DNA of 64,000 nucleotides from an uncultured Clostridia bacterium (GTDB lineage: Bacteria; Bacillota; Clostridia; TANB77; CAG-508). A program made the translations under genes and the position numbers. The notes below the pieces were generated by a model. That model saw only the letters and a list, made by a program, of their open reading frames with translations. It searched no databases and had not been told where the DNA came from. Every line of letters starts with the position of its first letter. The stretch's first letter is position 1. Location: positions 53,113-117,112 of the forward strand of contig CAKOTZ010000005.1 of the NCBI GenBank assembly GCA_934120395.1, written 5' to 3'. Positions 44,990-55,300 of the stretch are shown here, piece by piece.

Positions 44990-45000
44990 CTTTTCACCTC

Positions 45001-45411
45001 TTATGATAAATTTTGTGATTTAACAACACTTGCTAATATTCCATTAATAAAAGCAGGAGAATTATCGTCTCCATATTTTTTTGCAAGTTCTATTGCTTCA
45101 TTAATAACAACTTTATATGGAAGTTTTTTCTCTACAATTTCGTATATTGCTAATTTTAATAAAGCAGTATTTATTTTTGACACTCTACCTAGTTCCCATT
45201 CTTCCTTTAAATTTTCAGAAATTAATTCAAGAATTTTACTATTATTTTCTGTTACACCTTTGGCAACATCCTTTATATATGTAATTGCTTTTTCATCTGT
45301 AACAGATTGATTTTCTATAAATAATTGAATATGTTCATCACTTGTGTCTTTTTGAATTTCCATTTCGTATAGTAATTTAAAAGATATTTCTCTAGCACTA
45401 CTTCTATTCAT
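45001..45411 (-). CDS. nusB: transcription antitermination factor NusB
   Basis: 136 aa from MNRSSAREISFKLLYEMEIQ at 45411, with GGGGGAAA upstream; the frame is open further but without family similarity. NusB joins the rRNA antitermination complex with NusE. FINGILASVVKS near the C-terminus is the normal family ending. Confidence 0.95.
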   Translation of the reverse strand: MNRSSAREISFKLLYEMEIQKDTSDEHIQLFIENQSVTDEKAITYIKDVAKGVTENNSKILELISENLKEEWELGRVSKINTALLKLAIYEIVEKKLPYKVVINEAIELAKKYGDDNSPAFINGILASVVKSQNLS

Positions 45412-45478
45412 AATTTTCCCCCATATAAACTTTAAATTTAGGGCGAAGACTAGCCCCGCCCCAATTCTTATTGTTGTT

Positions 45479-45682
45479 TTATAATCTATCAATAATTTTT
45501 TTTAGTTTTTCTTTTACATCATATTTATTATATTGAATATAGTTTCCAACAAACATACCTATACATATTAATATAATTCCTATGATAACATTATATAGTT
45601 TTGTACATAGTATTAAAATAGCAATAATCAGCCCTATAATAGCTCCTTTATATTGTGACCAAAAATCTTTAAAACCGTCCAT
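45479..45682 (-). CDS. small membrane protein, DUF2273 (Asp23/AmaP operon)
   Basis: 67 aa from the ATG at 45682. Two hydrophobic helices (about 16-54) and a basic tail. DUF2273 proteins are regularly encoded with Asp23 and AmaP and are thought to be part of the same membrane-associated envelope-stress complex. The 67-nt gap to nusB contains a short GC-rich inverted repeat (about 45440-45462). Confidence 0.85.
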   Translation of the reverse strand: MDGFKDFWSQYKGAIIGLIIAILILCTKLYNVIIGIILICIGMFVGNYIQYNKYDVKEKLKKIIDRL

Positions 45683-45703
45683 AAAATCCCTCACTTTGCT
45701 TTT

Positions 45704-46261
45704 TTATTCTTCTATTGCTTTATTTTCTGGTGTAATATTTACTACTCTAATATTAACTTCTTTTACATCTAAATCTGATGTCTTTTTAATTGCTTCTTTT
45801 ATCTTACTTTGTAAATTAAGAGATAAATCTTTTATAACAGCATCTTGATGTACAAATAAAGTAATATATACACTTAAATTGTTTTCTTTATCAACGTATA
45901 CTTTGCTTCTAACATTTTCAGCCCCATTAAAACCTTTTGCAACTGAGGCAATTAAACTCTCTAAAGTTTCTTTTGAAATTAAAAGTTTTCCCTCGTCATT
46001 TTCTAGCAAAATTCCTTCTCTTTGTTTTGCAATTTCTTTAGATGTTGAATCAAAGAAAATACATTTTATTGATAATAAAATACAAATTACAGATGCAATG
46101 AGAACAGTGGTTGTAATGCCTGGATTATTAAGCACTGTTGCCATAACGTCATGTACAAAATCTAGTTCGACCCATCCAAAAATCAACAAACATAAAATAA
46201 CTGCTAATATTAAAATAAGATAAGAGAATATGATTAACGTTGTTTTTTCTACAATTTTCAT
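45704..46261 (-). CDS. amaP: alkaline-shock membrane anchor protein AmaP
   Basis: 185 aa. Two N-terminal membrane helices (about 9-31 and 48-70) are followed by an Asp23-like domain (ISKETLESLIASVAKGFNGAENVRSKVYVDKENNLSVYITLFV). AmaP tethers Asp23 to the membrane. It lies directly after asp23 and before DUF2273, the standard order. Confidence 0.9.
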   Translation of the reverse strand: MKIVEKTTLIIFSYLILILAVILCLLIFGWVELDFVHDVMATVLNNPGITTTVLIASVICILLSIKCIFFDSTSKEIAKQREGILLENDEGKLLISKETLESLIASVAKGFNGAENVRSKVYVDKENNLSVYITLFVHQDAVIKDLSLNLQSKIKEAIKKTSDLDVKEVNIRVVNITPENKAIEE

Positions 46262-46296
46262 TATTTCCTCCTATTGTTCTTTCGTATTTTAGATTG

Positions 46297-46692
46297 TTAT
46301 TCTTCTATTTCTTCTTTTTCTTGTTGAGTATTAACGCCTTGAACATGAACATTAACTTCTGCAACTTTTAATCCTGTCATATTTTCTACAGCTTTTTTAA
46401 CTCTATTTTGGATTTCAAAAGCAACATCTGGTATTCTTGTACCATATTCTACTATAATATTAACATCAACCTTTGTTTCTTTATCTCCAACTTCTACTTT
46501 AATTCCTTTGCTTAGGTTTTTCTTGCCACTTAACACTTCAGTAATTCCACCTGCAAATCCTCCTGCCATGCTGTATACGCCAGGTATTTCAGAAACAGCT
46601 ATTCCTGCAATAACTGCAACTACCTCATCTGCTATTTTTATTGTATTTGCCTCATTTAAAGATTCTTCTTTTACATTTTCTTCATTTTCCAT
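46297..46692 (-). CDS. Asp23/Gls24 family envelope-stress protein
   Basis: 131 aa. The core IKIADEVVAVIAGIAVSEIPGVYSMAGGFAGGI and the C-terminal MTGLKVAEVNVHVQGV are typical. Abundant, alkaline-shock-induced proteins of this family sit under the membrane bound to AmaP. It heads the asp23-amaP-DUF2273-nusB-xseA operon behind a clear promoter. Confidence 0.93.
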   Translation of the reverse strand: MENEENVKEESLNEANTIKIADEVVAVIAGIAVSEIPGVYSMAGGFAGGITEVLSGKKNLSKGIKVEVGDKETKVDVNIIVEYGTRIPDVAFEIQNRVKKAVENMTGLKVAEVNVHVQGVNTQQEKEEIEE

Positions 46693-46755
46693 AATAAAAT
46701 CCTCCCAAATAAATATTTTTCATCATAATTGACAAAATATAATTTTGTTTTAATA

Positions 46756-46784
46756 AGTATATCAATATATCAATTTTTTTACAA
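46756..46784 (-). promoter_or_regulatory. sigma-A promoter of the asp23 operon
   Basis: TTGTAA (46779-46784), 17-base spacer, TATACT (46756-46761) on the minus strand; leader of about 60 nt with GGGAGG before asp23. Confidence 0.7.
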
Positions 46785-46799
46785 CTATTTTTTTATTTT

Positions 46800-47769
46800 T
46801 TATTCAAATATTTCACCAGTTTTTAATTGATTTCCTCTTAAAAAGTCTAATATGCTCATTTTTTTAGCATTTTCAGCCTGTATTTCCAGTATTTTAATTG
46901 TTCCATCAATTGTTTTTACATAAAGACCCTTTTTATAATCTGAACATATAATTGTCCCTGGTTTAATAGTAGCATAGTTCTCAGTTTCTATGTTTTTTAT
47001 TTCTTCTGACTCTATTTTTACGCAATCAACTTTCCAGAATTTTAGTTTTTTTCCATTGCAAAAAGTATAAGCCCCCATAATTGGATTTAATCCTCTTACC
47101 AAATTTTTTATTTCTTGCGTAGTTTGTGTATCCCATTTAATTTGTGCCATGCTTTTAGCCAGCATCGGTGCCATTGTAGCTTCCCCGCTTTGTTTTGTTC
47201 TTGTTGCAGTTCCATCATCAATTTGTTTTACAGTTTTAACTAATAATTCAGCTCCAAGTTTGGAAAGTCTACACCACAATTCACCTGTAGTTTCATTGTC
47301 ATCTATTTTTACTACTTCTTTTAATATAATATCACCAGTATCCATATTTTCATCCATATACATGGTAACAACTCCCGTTGTTTTATCTCCATTTAAAACT
47401 GCCCACTGTATTGGTGCTGCCCCTCTATATTTAGGTAATAGTGATGCATGTACATTAATGCACCCGAAATTTTGGCAAATCTAAGATTTCCTTTGGTAAT
47501 ATTTTTCCATACGCTACAACAATAATTAAATCTGGCTCTAGACTTTTTAATTTATCGAAAAATTCTTCATTATTTTTTATTTTTTCGGGTTGATAAACAT
47601 CTATTCCCTTTTGCATTGCATATTCTTTCACAGGAGAAGCAATCATTTTCATTCCTCTTCCTTTTGGTCTATCTGGATTTGTAACAACCCCCACTATGTT
47701 ATATGAATTTTCACATAATTTTGCTAATGATTCCATTGCAAAGTCTGGCGTTCCCATAAAAACAATTCT
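46800..47769 (-). CDS. fmt: methionyl-tRNA formyltransferase, +1 frameshift at CGG
   Basis: Two frames make a 322-aa Fmt, which formylates initiator Met-tRNA with 10-formyl-THF. Frame 1 (MRIVFMGTPDFAMESLAKL to ILPKEILDLPKF) starts at 47769 behind GGGAGG and meets CGG as codon 102 (47464-47466), then stops two codons later. Skipping the C gives FGCINVHASLLPKYRGAAPIQWAVLNGD, the catalytic core with Asn/His, and continues to the C-terminal domain. Without the shift the enzyme has no active site. It follows def by 19 nt, the usual def-fmt pair. Confidence 0.9.
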
Positions 47770-47788
47770 CATATTTCCTCCCACATAA

Positions 47789-48268
47789 TTAATTTTCTTC
47801 AGGTGCAACAACTTCCAATGTTCCTGGTATCATTTTGTCAACAAATAATTCTCCGTTTAAATGGTCTACTTCATGAGCTAACGCTTGAGCAAGTAGTCCT
47901 GTACCTTTTACCTTTACTTTTTCTCCCTTTATGTTTAATCCTTCAACTACAACCTGTTCTGGTCTTTCAACTTTTGCAAACTTATTTGGAAAACTTAAAC
48001 AACCTTCTTCAACAGTTTGACTACCTTTTTGCTTTTTTATTTCTGGATTTATAAGAACAATAACTCCGTTATTATCATATAAATCTATAACTATAATTCT
48101 TTTTAGCACACCAACTTGAGGAGCAGCTAGTCCTAATCCATTATACTTATGCATTGTTTCTACCATATCATCAACTAATTCTTTAATTTTATCGTCTATT
48201 TTTTCTACTTCCCTTGAATGCTTTCTTAAAATTAAATCTCCTTCTTCTCTAATATTTCTAATTGCCAC
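47789..48268 (-). CDS. def: peptide deformylase
   Basis: 159 aa metalloprotease that removes the N-formyl group from new proteins. All three motifs are present: GLGLAAPQVG, EEGCLSFP (metal Cys) and QALAHEVDHLNG (HExxH). Adjacent to fmt and downstream of priA, as commonly seen. It contains no CGG codon, in contrast to its partner fmt. Confidence 0.96.
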   Translation of the reverse strand: MAIRNIREEGDLILRKHSREVEKIDDKIKELVDDMVETMHKYNGLGLAAPQVGVLKRIIVIDLYDNNGVIVLINPEIKKQKGSQTVEEGCLSFPNKFAKVERPEQVVVEGLNIKGEKVKVKGTGLLAQALAHEVDHLNGELFVDKMIPGTLEVVAPEEN

Positions 48269-48279
48269 TATTATTCCCC

Positions 48280-50520
48280 CTATATCATATTTGTTGGATT
48301 TACATCAATAAACACTCTGGTTTTTTTATATTTTGTTTTATAATAATCATTTAATATAGTATGAATAGATTTCATTATATTATTATTAAATTTGCATTTT
48401 ATTATTATTCTCCAACGATATCTATTTTTTATTTTATTAATTGGTGATGCAACTGGTTTCAATATGAGTACATGATTTTCATATTTTTGAAATTCTTTTT
48501 TTATTTTTTTGTAAAAATAATTCGCAACTTTTATTGTTTCAGTTTCATCTCTTGCACTAATATTGCATATAATTATATCGCAAAATGGCGGATATTTCAA
48601 CTGTTTTCTTATGCTAATTTCATCTTTATAAAATTTTTCGTAATTTTGTTCTTTTGCATATTGTATACTAAAATTGTCCTTATTATATGTTTGAATAAAC
48701 ACCTTTCCTGGTAAATTTTCCCTTCCAGCTCTACCAGCTACCTGAGTTAATATTTGGAAAGTTCTCTCACTTGCGCGAAAATCATCCACATTTAAGCTTG
48801 CATCTGCGGCGATTACCCCTACCAAAGTAACTTTTGGGAAATGATGTCCTTTTACAACCATCTGTGTTCCAATTAATATATCTATATTATCATTTTTAAA
48901 CTTCTCCAAAATTTTTTCATGAGAATTTTTTTTCGTAACGGTATCTACATCCATTCTAATTGTTGTTGCTTTTGGAAACATCTGATGTATTTCTTCTTCA
49001 AGTTTTTGTGTCCCAGCTCCAAAATATTTTACCTTATTACTATGACATACAGGGCAAGAAGTAAGCTGATGTGCTTCATATCCGCAATAATGACATTTTA
49101 AACTTTCGTCAGCTTTATGATATGTTAACGCAATGTTACAATTTTTGCATTTGGCTGTAAAACCACATTCTCTGCACATAACAAAGGTTGAGAATCCTCT
49201 TCTATTTAAAAAAAGGATTGTTTGTTTCTTATCCTCTAAATTCTCTTCAATTGCTTCTTTCAGTCTTTGACTTACCATTGATTTATTTCCCATTGCTAGT
49301 TCTTCTCTTAAATCTACAATTTCAACACTTGGCAGATTAGAAGCATTGGCACGCTTAGTTAAGCTAAGTAACTTTATTTTGCCTGTTTGTGCTTGATAAA
49401 ATGTGGTAATATCTGGTGTTGCACTTCCTAGAACAAGTACAGCATTTGCAGTTTTACATAAATACCTTGCAATATCCTTAGTTTGATATCTCGGTGTTGT
49501 GTCAGATTTATACGACATATCGTGTTCTTCATCTATAATAACGATTCCCAAATTTTTAACAGGTGCAAAAATTGCTGACCTAGCACCAATAACAATGTTT
49601 GCCTCTCCATTTTTAATTTTTTCCCATTCATCGTATCTTTCTCCTATAGATAACTTGCTATGAAGTACAGCTACTTGCTGGCCAAATCGAGCTAAAAATC
49701 TATTTACCATTTGTGGAGTTAAGGATATTTCTGGCACAAGAACAATCGCTCTTCTTCCCTGAGATAATACTGATTCTATCAATTGCAAATACACCTCAGT
49801 TTTTCCAGAACCAGTTACTCCATAAAGCAAAAATTGTTCATAAGCCTTCTGCATAATTTTTTTATTTACAGCATCATACGCTATCTGCTGTTCTTCTGTT
49901 AGTTTTAATTTTGAATCTCTCACAATTTCTTTTTCCGCAAAAGGATTTCTTTTTATTTGTTCTTCTATAATCTCAATGTACTCATTCTTTTCTAAAGTTT
50001 TTAAAATTGCATTAGTACTATCTGTATAATTTTGAAGGTCTGAACTGTAAATTCCATCATTTTCTTTTAAAAATTCTAGTACTCGAATTTGCTTTGGACT
50101 TTTTACCTTTTTATCTTCTATATCAGCTTCAATTTCATCTATTTCCTTTTTCAAATAAACAAATCTACCCGTTTTTTCCTTTGTTTTATTTTCTATAATT
50201 TCAGTTGAAGTTCCTGGAGGAATCATTAGTTTAATAGCATCAAAATTATTGCAGAAGTACATTTGTGACATTAATACTGCAAGTTCCATTTTTTCTCTGC
50301 TTATTCCGTCTTTGGTTATCTCTATTATGTCCTTAGTTGCAAAGTCAGACCTTTCTTTACATTTTAATACAAATCCTTCTTTTGGACGCTTGCTATTACC
50401 AAATGGAATTAAAACCCTATTACCTACCTCTATATTTTTCTCTAAGTTTGCAGGGATATGATAATCAAAAGTTCTGTTTAGTTGCTTTGCACTTGTATTT
50501 AAAATAATTTCAGCAAACAT
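48280..50520 (-). CDS. priA: primosomal protein N' (replication restart helicase PriA)
   Basis: 746 aa. N-terminal DNA-binding domain, then SF2 helicase with Walker A GVTGSGKTEVYL, DEEHDMSY box and QVAGRAGRE. Eight Cys in CRECGFTAKCKNCN and CHYCGYEAHQLTSCPVC form the zinc sites. PriA reloads the replisome at stalled forks. It is the first gene before def-fmt. Confidence 0.96.
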   Translation of the reverse strand: MFAEIILNTSAKQLNRTFDYHIPANLEKNIEVGNRVLIPFGNSKRPKEGFVLKCKERSDFATKDIIEITKDGISREKMELAVLMSQMYFCNNFDAIKLMIPPGTSTEIIENKTKEKTGRFVYLKKEIDEIEADIEDKKVKSPKQIRVLEFLKENDGIYSSDLQNYTDSTNAILKTLEKNEYIEIIEEQIKRNPFAEKEIVRDSKLKLTEEQQIAYDAVNKKIMQKAYEQFLLYGVTGSGKTEVYLQLIESVLSQGRRAIVLVPEISLTPQMVNRFLARFGQQVAVLHSKLSIGERYDEWEKIKNGEANIVIGARSAIFAPVKNLGIVIIDEEHDMSYKSDTTPRYQTKDIARYLCKTANAVLVLGSATPDITTFYQAQTGKIKLLSLTKRANASNLPSVEIVDLREELAMGNKSMVSQRLKEAIEENLEDKKQTILFLNRRGFSTFVMCRECGFTAKCKNCNIALTYHKADESLKCHYCGYEAHQLTSCPVCHSNKVKYFGAGTQKLEEEIHQMFPKATTIRMDVDTVTKKNSHEKILEKFKNDNIDILIGTQMVVKGHHFPKVTLVGVIAADASLNVDDFRASERTFQILTQVAGRAGRENLPGKVFIQTYNKDNFSIQYAKEQNYEKFYKDEISIRKQLKYPPFCDIIICNISARDETETIKVANYFYKKIKKEFQKYENHVLILKPVASPINKIKNRYRWRIIIKCKFNNNIMKSIHTILNDYYKTKYKKTRVFIDVNPTNMI

Positions 50521-50540
50521 TTTACTCTCCTATAATTAAA

Positions 50541-50572
50541 AAGATATGATAAGAATTTCTTATCATATCCTT
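50541..50572 (-). terminator. terminator after glyQS
   Basis: Arms GATATGATAAG and CTTATCATATC followed by TTTTT on the minus strand, between glyQS and priA. Confidence 0.85.
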
Positions 50573-50582
50573 AAAGCATTTA

Positions 50583-51968
50583 TTAAAATTCTAACTTCTT
50601 ATCTAGCCAGTTCTCTAATTCATCTATTTTTACTCTTATTTGTTCCATTGTATCTCTATCTCTTATTGTTACAGAATTGTCTGCTTCAGTATCAAAATCA
50701 ACGGTTACGCAATAAGGTGTACCAATTTCATCTTCTCTTCTATAGCGTTTACCAATACTACCAGCTTCATCATAATCACACATATATTTTTTAGATAGTT
50801 TATTGTAAACTTCTTCTGCTTTTGAGCTTAATTTTTTTGAAAGTGGTAAAACAGCTAGTTTATATGGTGCAAGCGCTGGATGTAAATGCAATACGATTCT
50901 AGTATCTCCCTCAGCAATTTCTTCCTCTTCATAACTATTGCATAAAAATGCCAATGTAACTCTATCACAACCAACAGATGGCTCAATACAATATGGAATA
51001 TATCTTTCGCCTGTTTCTTGATCTAAGTAATTAAAATCTTCTTTAGAAAATTCTTGGTGTTGCTTTAAGTCAAAATCAGTTCTATCTGCAATTCCCCAAA
51101 GTTCACCCCAACCAAATGGGAACATAAACTCTATGTCAGTAGTTCCCTTACTGTAATGTGATAATTCTTCTTTGCTATGTTCTCTTAAACGTAATTTGTC
51201 TTCCTTCATGCCAAGGTCAAGTAGAAATTGTTTACAATACTTTTTCCAATATTCGTACCATTCTAAGTCTGTTCCTGGTTTGCAGAAAAATTCTAATTCC
51301 ATTTGTTCAAATTCTCTTGTTCTAAATGTAAAATTCCCCGGTGTAATTTCATTTCTAAAAGATTTTCCTATTTGAGCAATACCCATAGGCAATTTTCTTC
51401 TTGTTGTTCTTAATACATTTTTAAAGTTAACAAAAATTCCTTGAGCTGTTTCTGGTCTTAAATATATCTCTGATTTTGCGTCTTCTGTTACTCCTTGAAA
51501 AGTTTTAAACATTAAATTAAATTTACGTATATCTGTAAAGTTTAATTTACCACAATTAGGACATACAATATTGTTATCTTTAATGTACTGTACCATTTTT
51601 TTATCTGGCCAACCATCTACAACTTCTTCTTTATTATGTTCATGCATCCATTCTTCAATTAATTTGTCTGCCCTATGTCTTGTTTTACATTCTTTACAAT
51701 CAATTAATGGATCTGTAAAACCTCCAACATGTCCAGATGCAACCCATGTTTTGGGATTCATTAAAATTGCTGCATCTAATCCCACATTATGTTTATTTTC
51801 TTGAATAAATCTTTTACGCCATGCATTTTTTACATTATTTTTTAATTCTACTCCTAAAGGGCCATAGTCCCAAGTATTTGATAACCCTCCATATATTTCA
51901 GAACCAGGATATACAAATCCTCTATTTTTACATAAACCAACTATTTTTTCCATTGTTAATTCTGTCAT
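50583..51968 (-). CDS. glyQS: glycyl-tRNA synthetase, single-chain class II
   Basis: 461 aa from the ATG at 51968, which has AAGGAAGTG upstream. The alpha2-type enzyme starts KIVGLCKNRGFVYPGSEIYGGLSNTWDYGPLG, has a Cys-rich insertion (CKECKTRHRADK and CPNCGK), RPETAQGIFVNF and the C-terminal anticodon domain. No T-box is visible in the leader, although ileS has one. This enzyme charges the tRNA-Gly that would read GGN at the CGG frameshift sites. Confidence 0.95.
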   Translation of the reverse strand: MTELTMEKIVGLCKNRGFVYPGSEIYGGLSNTWDYGPLGVELKNNVKNAWRKRFIQENKHNVGLDAAILMNPKTWVASGHVGGFTDPLIDCKECKTRHRADKLIEEWMHEHNKEEVVDGWPDKKMVQYIKDNNIVCPNCGKLNFTDIRKFNLMFKTFQGVTEDAKSEIYLRPETAQGIFVNFKNVLRTTRRKLPMGIAQIGKSFRNEITPGNFTFRTREFEQMELEFFCKPGTDLEWYEYWKKYCKQFLLDLGMKEDKLRLREHSKEELSHYSKGTTDIEFMFPFGWGELWGIADRTDFDLKQHQEFSKEDFNYLDQETGERYIPYCIEPSVGCDRVTLAFLCNSYEEEEIAEGDTRIVLHLHPALAPYKLAVLPLSKKLSSKAEEVYNKLSKKYMCDYDEAGSIGKRYRREDEIGTPYCVTVDFDTEADNSVTIRDRDTMEQIRVKIDELENWLDKKLEF

Positions 51969-52025
51969 TTTGAAACACTTCCTTTTCCTTGCTATGGGTT
52001 TTAATAGCAATTTTATTTATTGTAA

Positions 52026-52054
52026 ATTCTATACAATTTTGGTTAAAAAGTCAA
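52026..52054 (-). promoter_or_regulatory. sigma-A promoter of glyQS
   Basis: TTGACT (52049-52054), 17-base spacer, TAGAAT (52026-52031) on the minus strand, leader about 50 nt, too short for a T-box. Confidence 0.75.
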
Positions 52055-52163
52055 TACAAACATGTCATTATAATATGATTCACTTGAAATATAATCGTTC
52101 TCTTTGTTATTTGTTTGTTATATTATGTAGCCTTTTTATTTTTTATATTTTTCTACTTATACC

Positions 52164-52193
52164 TGTGGATAATGTGGATAAGTTTGTGAATAA
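52164..52193. promoter_or_regulatory. cluster of three DnaA boxes
   Basis: Two perfect DnaA boxes (TGTGGATAA at 52164-52172 and 52173-52181) stand head-to-tail and a common variant (TGTGAATAA, 52185-52193) follows three bases on, all in one orientation. A weaker reverse match lies at 52212-52220. They sit in a 280-bp AT-rich gap between glyQS promoter and ileS terminator that holds nothing else I can identify. Confidence 0.6.
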
Positions 52194-52332
52194 CTATTAT
52201 ATAAGCATATGTTGTTCACAAAAAATTCACATTTCTTCCCACTTTGTCTATTTTATATGTGATATTTTTTCGGCATATCGCTTATGTAAACAAAACAACT
52301 GTGTTTTTATTTTACTTTTATTGGTAAGTAGT

Positions 52333-52366
52333 AAAAAACTGCATGTATTTTGTCATACATGCAGTT
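52333..52366 (-). terminator. terminator after ileS
   Basis: Perfect 11-base arms AACTGCATGTA and TACATGCAGTT followed by TTTTTT on the minus strand. Confidence 0.9.
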
Positions 52367-52372
52367 CTCCTG

Positions 52373-55300
52373 TTAAACTTTTTTTACTTCTATTTGAAGT
52401 TTTTCTCCATTTATAGAAATTTCGCTATATTCTCTTTCTTCTTTATCATATTCAATTTCTTCTGCTAAAGTTTCCTTTTTTATTAGTTCTTCATTTTCTT
52501 TTATAACATCTTCTAACATTGGATTTCCAGCTACATATAAACAAATATGATCCATTACTTCAAAATTCATTTCTTTTCTTCTATTTTGAACTTTTGAAAG
52601 TATTTCTCTTACATAGCCTTCTTTCTTCAATTCAGGTGTAATATTTGTATCAAGAATAACACCAACTTCGCCTTCACCAGCAAATGCGAAATTACCTTTA
52701 CCTTGCATCATAACAAGTAGGTTTTCTGAATTCAACCCAATTTCTGTTTCTCCTATTGTAATATATTCAGTTCCACCATTTTTCACCTTGTTTGCTAACT
52801 GCATTTGGTCTAGTTTAGCAATTTCTTCCTTAATTTTTGGAATTAACTTGCCATATTCTCTTCCTAATACTGGTAAATTTGGTTTTATCTCAAATTCAAC
52901 ATATTGAGACATATCAGCACCTAGTTCAACTTTTTTTACATTTAATTCTTCTTTTACAATTTCTCCATAATATTCTGGTAAAATGTCTATAGAAATTAAC
53001 ATTTCTGGTAACGGCTGTCTATTTTTAATATTAGCTGTATTTCTAGCACTTCTACCAAGTTTAACAATTTTATATGCTAAATCCATCTCTTCTTCTAGCT
53101 TCTTATCAATTTTTGTTTCATCACATGTTGGCCATAAACACAAATGAACACTTTCTTTAGCATTTTTATCTAATCCAACTACTAGATTTTGATAAATCTC
53201 TTCTGTCATAAATGGTACAAAAGGTGCAGCTACTTTTGCCAAATTGATTAATACTGTATATAAAGTAACATAAGCACTTATTTTCTCATCTGTTAACTTA
53301 TCTTGCCAAAATCTCTCTCTATTTCTTCTTACATACCAGTTAGATAATTCATCTGTAAAATCCTCAATTTGCAATGCAGCTCCGGTAATATCATATTCAC
53401 CTAATTTTTCATCAATTTCTTTTATTAATGTATTTAATTTAGAAAGAATCCATTTGTCCATTACATTGTCTATTTTGCAATTTAGGTGTTCTAATGGATT
53501 AAATTTATCTATCTCAGCATAAAGTACATAGAAAGAATATACATTCCATAAAGTACTTAAAAATTTTCTTTGTGTTTCTTCTACATTTTCAAGCGACAAT
53601 CTTGTTGGTAACCACGGACTACTTACTGTGTAGAAATGCCATCTTGTAGCATCTGCTCCCACCTTGTCAAGCAATTCAAATGGATTTACACCATTTCCCT
53701 TTGATTTTGACATTTTTTGTCCTTTTGCATCTAAAACATGGCCCAATACGATACAATTTTCAAATGGTGTTCTATTAAATAATGCAGTTCCAATTGCTGT
53801 TAAAGTATAGAACCATCCTCTTGTTTGGTCAATAGCTTCTGAAATAAACTGTGCAGGGAAATTATTCTCAAACATTTCTTTGTTTTCAAATGGATAGTGC
53901 CATTGTGCAAATGGCATAGAACCAGAATCAAACCAACAGTCAATTACTTCTTTTTCCCTCTTCATTTCTTTACCACACTTTTCGCATCTTAAATGAACAT
54001 TATCTATATATGGTTTATGAAGTTCTAAATCATCTGGCATTTCAACAGCTTTTTGTTTTAGTTCCTCTATACTGCCTATACATTCTTTGTGACCACATTC
54101 GCAAGTCCAAATTGGTAATGGTGTTCCCCAATAGCGGTCTCTTGAAATTCCCCAGTCAATTACATTCTCTAAAAATTTCCCAAATCTTCCTGTTTTTATT
54201 GTTTCAGGCATCCAGTTCACTTTTGCATTATTAGCCATTAGCTCATCACGCAATTTGCTCATTGCAACAAACCAACTTTCTTTTGGGTAGTATAATAGTG
54301 GTGTGTCACATCTCCAACAATGAGGATATGAATGCATGTGCTTTTCGCTACTAAACAATTTATTATGTTCTTTTAACCATTCCACAATAGATTCATTGCA
54401 ATTTCTTACAAATTTTCCTGCCCATGGTTCTACCTCAGGAACAAACTTTCCTTCCTTGTCTACCAAGTTAACAAAAGCAATTCCATTTTGTTTAGATACA
54501 AAACTATCGTCTTCACCATAAGCTGGTGCAATATGAACTATACCAGTTCCATCTGTTAGTGTAACATAGTCTCCATGTATTACAACATAGGCCTTTCCAT
54601 CTACTTTTGCAAATGGCATAAGTTGCTCATATTTAACTCCTAATAACTCTTCGCCTTTATATTCTCTTAAAATTTCATATTCTGTATCTTTTAAGACTGT
54701 TTCAATCAAATCTTTAGCTAATACGTATACTTCTTCTCCAACTTTTACGTCAGCATACATATAAGCTTTGTTTACGCACAATGCTAAGTTTGAAGGTAGA
54801 GTCCATGGAGTTGTTGTCCATGCAAGAATATATTTATTTTCTTCTCCTACAACTTTAAATTTAGCAATACATGTTAAGTCTTTAACATCTTTGTATCCTT
54901 GTGCAACTTCATGAGAAGATAAAGCTGTTCCACATCTAGGGCAGTATGGCATTACTTTATGTCCTTGATACAAAAGTTCTTTATCCCACATTTGCTTTAA
55001 TGCCCACCAAACAGATTCTATGTAATCGTTATGGTAAGTAACATACGGGTTATCCATATCCACCCAATAACCTACCTGATTAGTCATTTTTTCCCACATA
55101 GATACATAAGTAAATACACTTTCTTTGCATTCTTTTACAAATTTTTCTACTCCATATTCTTCAATTTGCTCTTTACCTGAAATTCCTAGTTTTTTTTCTA
55201 TCTCTAATTCTACTGGTAAACCATGTGTATCCCAACCAGCTTTACGAATTACTCTATATCCCTTCATAACTTTATATCTAGGAATTATATCCTTCATACA

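Noticed and set aside
52055..52332. Chromosomal replication origin
   Set aside because: The DnaA boxes are convincing, but dnaA/dnaN are not nearby and genes on both sides run in the same direction without a strand switch.
52010..52372. T-box in front of glyQS
   Set aside because: No AGGTGGNACCGCG-like core is present and the promoter leaves a leader of only about 50 nt.
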